From NCBI GenBank assembly GCA_030549495.1, contig JAUIRK010001037.1, positions 273,501 through 337,500 of the forward strand: a DNA stretch of 64,000 nucleotides, given 5' to 3'. Shown one piece after another: positions 34,401-40,400 of the stretch. This DNA is from Nectonema munidae. Taxonomy: Eukaryota > Nematomorpha > Nectonematoida > Nectonematidae. The translations under genes were made by a program, and so were the position numbers. The notes under the pieces were generated by a model that saw only the letters and a program-made list of their open reading frames with translations, searched no databases and was not told the origin of the DNA. Each line of letters opens with the position of its first letter. Position 1 is the first letter of the stretch.

Positions 34401-37400
34401 AAGCTCAGCAGTCTATAGCGATCACTCTACAACATTCAGATTCAGTATAACTCACTCAGGCGATGTTTCTAACGCGGTCATTTTCAATTATTCCCATGCT
34501 TGACAGCTATAAACAGATTTTATTGTATTTAAGTCATATCACTTAAAAATTGAATGATGGGAGAACCGATTCACTTAGAAATTTTATCTTCCCGATTATA
34601 ATCCGTGGGTGATTTTTATCAGCTGGAAGATATATACATACAATATACATACATATATACAGAGATAACCACTTTTTTCTCGACATCATTTCAATATTTT
34701 TTAATTTTTTTCTATAAATATAAAATGTAAAATTTTAAACTTCTATTAAAAAAGGTTGTTATAGTTTAATTAAAAATTTTCATGTAAATTGACAAAATCC
34801 AATAATTTTCCTATACTTTCAATACAAAATTTGGCTCAGAAACATACCAATATACGGGGTTTGATTTGTTTTTTTGGAAAAAAAACAAACGCACTCTTGT
34901 TTTGACATGAAACTATTAGTAAGATTTTCTATATTCTAAGTATCCACAACATATATTACTATATTTTAAATAAATTTAAATGACCCTTAAACTTATCCAA
35001 TCCTTTCGGAAAGTTTATATTGCCCAGCAACTTCGTGCATTTACATTGTTGGTTTAAGCTATCAAAATTATATAGTTTAAAAAAGTTTTCCAAAACTTAA
35101 TTTAGTTAAAAAAAATATGATATTATATCGTATATTTTATAGACATACATCGATACACTAATACACAGATATATAGAATACTTCTATATATCCTATATTT
35201 TAGATAAAGATACTCGTATATCGATACACTAATATAGGGATATGTAGAATATTTGTACATATCCTATATTTTAGATAAAGATACGCATGCACCTATACTC
35301 TATTACACACATTCCTTATGCATGGTATATTTACTTTCGAGAAGCTGATGAATCAATACATTATTACAGAGATATTCTAATGGTCTACATGTGGACACTA
35401 TACATTAGGGTTATGACATTTTGTAAAATTAAAAACCTGTGTCAAAACTTTTACTTTTTATTTTTTTATTAAAAAAAAATTACGCGCATCTTGAATTGAA
35501 AGTTTTAATACTTCAAAGAAAAAACATGAAAAACATTTACTTAAAATTACGACTAAATTATTTTGTTACACGTTATGAACTTTTGAGATAAATATTTGTC
35601 ACTTTTACAGGTATTGTGGACCTCTTCCATCACCTTTATTGCTCTCTCTGCTAAGATATTTGTACGAGGAACTTCAAGAATTGAGTCAGCAGTCATCCAA
35701 TGCGTGTTGAAACTTTTTAAAGCTTTTGGGCATTTCAGTTCAATGGGACATGCTTGAAGACTAACATATATTTCTCTAGAATATACTTGATTTGAAAACC
35801 ATGCTTTCTTCCATGCATTGGCCATGAAAGTACAAGCAATATTTTGCTGGTTTCTCCATTTTGGAAGCAAAAAGAAGGCTATTAAAGTTAATATTGATCT
35901 GGAATTCCATCTTGAGTTGTGGATGCACGGTAATTTTTCCCATTTAATAGAAGGCCAAACGCTTTTTTTATTATAAAAATTTTATGCTTCACATAGTTCA
36001 AAGAGAAACTTAAAGTCGCCTTTCCAGCCTAGATTTTCTTTAATTGGAAAGTTCTTTTCTCCTAAATAGTTTTTTTGTAATTCTTCATAATCCTCTAAAA
36101 TTTCTTTAACATAATCATAAGGAAGATTTGGAGATTGAGATTTTTCTTCATATAAAAAATCAAGAAAATGCCGCAATATTAAATCCAGTATATAATGCTG
36201 GCATCCAATAAATTGGGGTTTGTCAAATTGTTTTCTTTCGAAGTGATTAAGAATTTTAGCCACGACGCCATTTTTTGGGCCTGTATTTACAGCTGTTGTG
36301 TCAGAAATGATCATCACAACGCTTTTACACCCATCATATTTATCGAGAAGAGATTCCAAAGCCGCAAATATATTTTCAGCAGATGTTTTACAAGAAAGAA
36401 TGCCAAGGTAAAGATTTCTTTGTGGATTGACTAAACAAACCAATGGTACTCTTGATTTTTTATTTTCCTGCTATCAAAGTGCAAACATAATTTTTTATTA
36501 TTATTAATAAAACAAGAAAGTTTGTTTTTAATTTTCAATGAAGTTTTTATCAACTGACGCCATATGCCTGTTTGCGATGGTGTGGCAACATTCATCCCCT
36601 GATCAAACAAATTCTTCAAAACAGTGGCGGTTTTTCTTGTGGATAAATTTACTTCTGAACATAATTTGACTGCAGTCTTGGTTGTTTGATATTTTTTAAA
36701 AGAAACAAGTTTCTCTTCAAAACATGAAACTGTATCTGATTCTTCGGCGTCTGTATCATTAAAATTATAAGATTGAAACTCCACTGATGAATAAGTTTTC
36801 TTTATTCGTTTAGAAGGATGGACTTTTGACAAAGTCGCAATTTTTTTGTTGTATTTTTAATTTGCCTTTTAGAATAAATTTGCTGTAAGTAAAAATCTTT
36901 GTCTGTTTTACAGAGCCACACGCCAGTTTTTTTTAGTTATATCAAAAACAGAAAAGAGATTTTTTTCATACTCTTCATTATGTCTTTTTTTGTAATTTTA
37001 ATTTTTCTATTAATTTATTTATTTTTGAAACAACTTGTTGCTTAGATATATAGGGAAAATTAAACTTCAAGCAAAGATTTGATAATTCTTCTGAAATTTT
37101 CTTTACTCGATTTGATTTACTTTTTATTTGATCAAAAAGTCCTAAAAATCTTCCGACAATATTCTTATTTAAAAGAAGCTTACACATCAAATCAAGTTCT
37201 TCTTTGATTTCGAGAATGTTCAAACGTCGTTTTGTTTTTCTTTTCAAATTATGTTTTCATGCAGGAGAAGCTAAATTTGCTTTTTCTGAGAATATTTTAT
37301 TTTTAAAACTCATTTTTATACTTGAATAAAAATATTTTTTAAAGTAAAAATAAAAATATTTTTTTCAACAAAAAAGCTACAAAAAGTTGTTTTATATCAC

Positions 37401-40400
37401 GTGTATATGATATATAATTTTTCTTTTATAAAAATAACTTACAATTTCTTAAACTTTCTTTTTTTATATTTTTTTAAGGAAATTTTACAAATTATGCTAG
37501 GCGCGTGATGTTTTTTTAAATTTATATAAAATGCTTGGTAAAAATCGATTTAGTAATAAAAAATTCATTCAAAAACACATCAGGGTTTTGTTTTTTTTCC
37601 AAAAAAGCTGAAAAGTCATAACCCTAATACATGCATACATGAATATTACTCTTTTCAAATTCGTCGCCTGAATGAATTTTTAGCATAGATATCTTTCTTT
37701 TTTAGGCGGATCTGTCGAACTATAAGAATAAAATATTTTCACTATTAAAGTTCAAAACAGCGATTACTTCTTCAATAAAACAAATGAGTTTTGCGCAAGT
37801 GTCATATCTCTTATCCGTTCACACTCTTGAAACGCTTCGAGTTAAAACTTCAGAGAATTCAAACGACGTTCAATTCATTTTCAAGTACCTAGAAAATTTT
37901 GGGATACTCAAAGACAAAAATCAAATGTGGTATTGTGTAAGCTGTATAGCTGATGAAACCTACTCAATTTTCATTGAAAAAATGAAAAAACTGCCGAGAA
38001 GTAAGAAAAACATGGCGATTTTAGAGACTCAAATTCAATTTCTCTTGATAACTTTTAATCATAGGATTGATAAGATCAGAAAAGTGGCCGATCAAAACTT
38101 GGTTAAACTTTTTGATAACTTCCCCTATTTACTTTGGAGAAGCAAGATAACGTCCACTTCTTTGAACATTTTGCACTCTTTATCCAAGTCCTTGAATGAG
38201 AATTGTATTGACGTCTACAAAGATTATCACGGCATTCAATCCACGAGTTACAAAATTTATTTTAGTGATAGTTTTGAAGGTCGTAAAAAGATTTTTGAAG
38301 ACTTCTTTGCTAGATGTCTCGAGTTCATTAAAGAAGCATTAAAGTGGAGCCCGGAAATAACGTTGTCTAATCTCCAAATGTATATAATAAACACGTGTTC
38401 TAACAGCTTGTCGGATCACCACTCTGGCGTATCTCTTGCTCTCAAGTGCATTATGGAGACGTCACAAAGCTCTTTTGATACTTCTTCATCAGAGAATAAA
38501 TATCATCAAGACAGGATGGCTAAGTTTTTGAGAACAATGAGCATGATTCTTAAACATCAGGGTGAGTTTCACGGCTTTTCAGATGTTTTCTCCAAGTTCT
38601 CCTCTAACTCAGACAAAAATAAACCTATCGAACAGCTGCGTTCCAGTTTATTAGCGGCAAGAAGTGACGATATTGAAAACAAGCGATATCAAGATCTCAT
38701 GTACAAGGCTGCTTCATGCATTATATTTTGCAAAAAGACAGACTTGGAAATTTTGCACCACTTTATCTGGCTTCCTGTTATTAGGTTAGTTTCTTTACTT
38801 TACTTTTCCATACATATGCAATTTGGATTCAGTATAACTAACTAGAAGCAAACATTGTTTTAACTGTTTTAATAGATTCTACATTTTTAAAGAAAAAAAT
38901 ATATCAATACAAATCTGAGACACTCTTTTTTATCAATCCTGCTAAAAATCTAACTCGCAGTTTTTAAAAACAAATTTGCATCATATATCTCTTGAAGAAA
39001 ACTTATCTTGATTAATTCAACAAATGCAGTAGGTTGTTCCATTGCAAGTATTAAAAAATACGTTTAAAATCGAAATGGATTCAGGAGAAAGAGGGTTTAT
39101 TAATAAGTAACATGATAAACCAAAGGACAACCTCTAACAACGAAGTAACAATTCGTTTATATATTAATATTTTAGATATTTCTTTATTTCTTGATAAAAG
39201 AGTGTTGTCCTTCCCAAATATATCACATATTTCTCTTGAATCTATTTTGCTTTTAAGCACGTCTGTTTATATTTGAATCCTGTTAAATTGAAATGTCTGA
39301 TTTCTTTGTTTAGATTTACTGACTTTTCAATGTCGATCGGGGTCAATTGCTGGACGTGGGTGTTAGCAACTCGCAACGACCTTTTCACCAAATTCTTCTC
39401 AATTATGTTTTCGGCTTGGTACCACACTATGCACGAGAAGATTGGCATTTTCCAAGAAGATTGTGAGTATACGGCGTGTAGTGAACTTTTACCTCACAGG
39501 CGCTGGATCACCTTCATCTGCGAAAGAGTCGATTCGACCAAGGCGTATACAGAAAGTGCGGCTGCACTTTTCATGAATTTTTACATGCGCACCCTCTTTC
39601 TCTCGACCTTCAATCGAAGCATTAGTGCCATTGGCATCATTTTCAACTTTTTGAATTCCGCTCTTGCGTTTGTGCAGTGCATGGAATCACCCGTCGTGGA
39701 GGCAGGCACGGGTGGAGTGGTTGAATACGAGAGCAGTGTTGCTCTATTAATGCTTCGCTTGAATGTGTACAGTGCTGTTTTCTCTTACTTCACCACAGCG
39801 TCACAGATTCCTTTTCAGACTTTGAAGAACCTTCAAGAAGACATTTTTTACACTAATAAATTTTGGCAGACATTAATATCTGAGAAAAAATTTCATAGAC
39901 TCAAGTCTTTACTTCCTCTGGATAATATAAACGAATTGTTCATGTCGATTCCTCTTTCCATGAATTGTGACTATACTAAAGAAAATTGTTTCCTGAACAC
40001 TACAAATCAAAGATTCGTCAATACTTCTTTATACAAGTTTACTTTTAAATCGAGAAGTCGGGATAAACTCATTCTCTTAAATTCAAAGAATAGCAGCGAT
40101 TTAGGGAAAGGGGGAGATTCGAGAATTATCAAGCTGTGTCACAAAATGTGGAACTTGCTTTTGGTTCTGATGGCTAATGAATTGGAAAAGCTTTTAGTTT
40201 GGATTGATCCCTTAAACACCTCGAACATGCCAACCCCCGAACACATGAATACTTTCAAGCCCAATTCGTTTGGGTGGACAGATCGTACATGTAAGGAATA
40301 TGCTTCGCTTGCCCTCTCAATCGATCCAAAGCTAGCCATATTCTTTTCTCTTCGCTTCAAAAATTCTCCCATCCTCTTTGATTACGTTGCGACCCACGTT

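Noticed and set aside
38786-38845. Continuation of the exon 13 frame to a stop at 38845
   Set aside because: Homology continues in the exon at 39315 after TTATTAG|GTTAGT; the extension is intronic.
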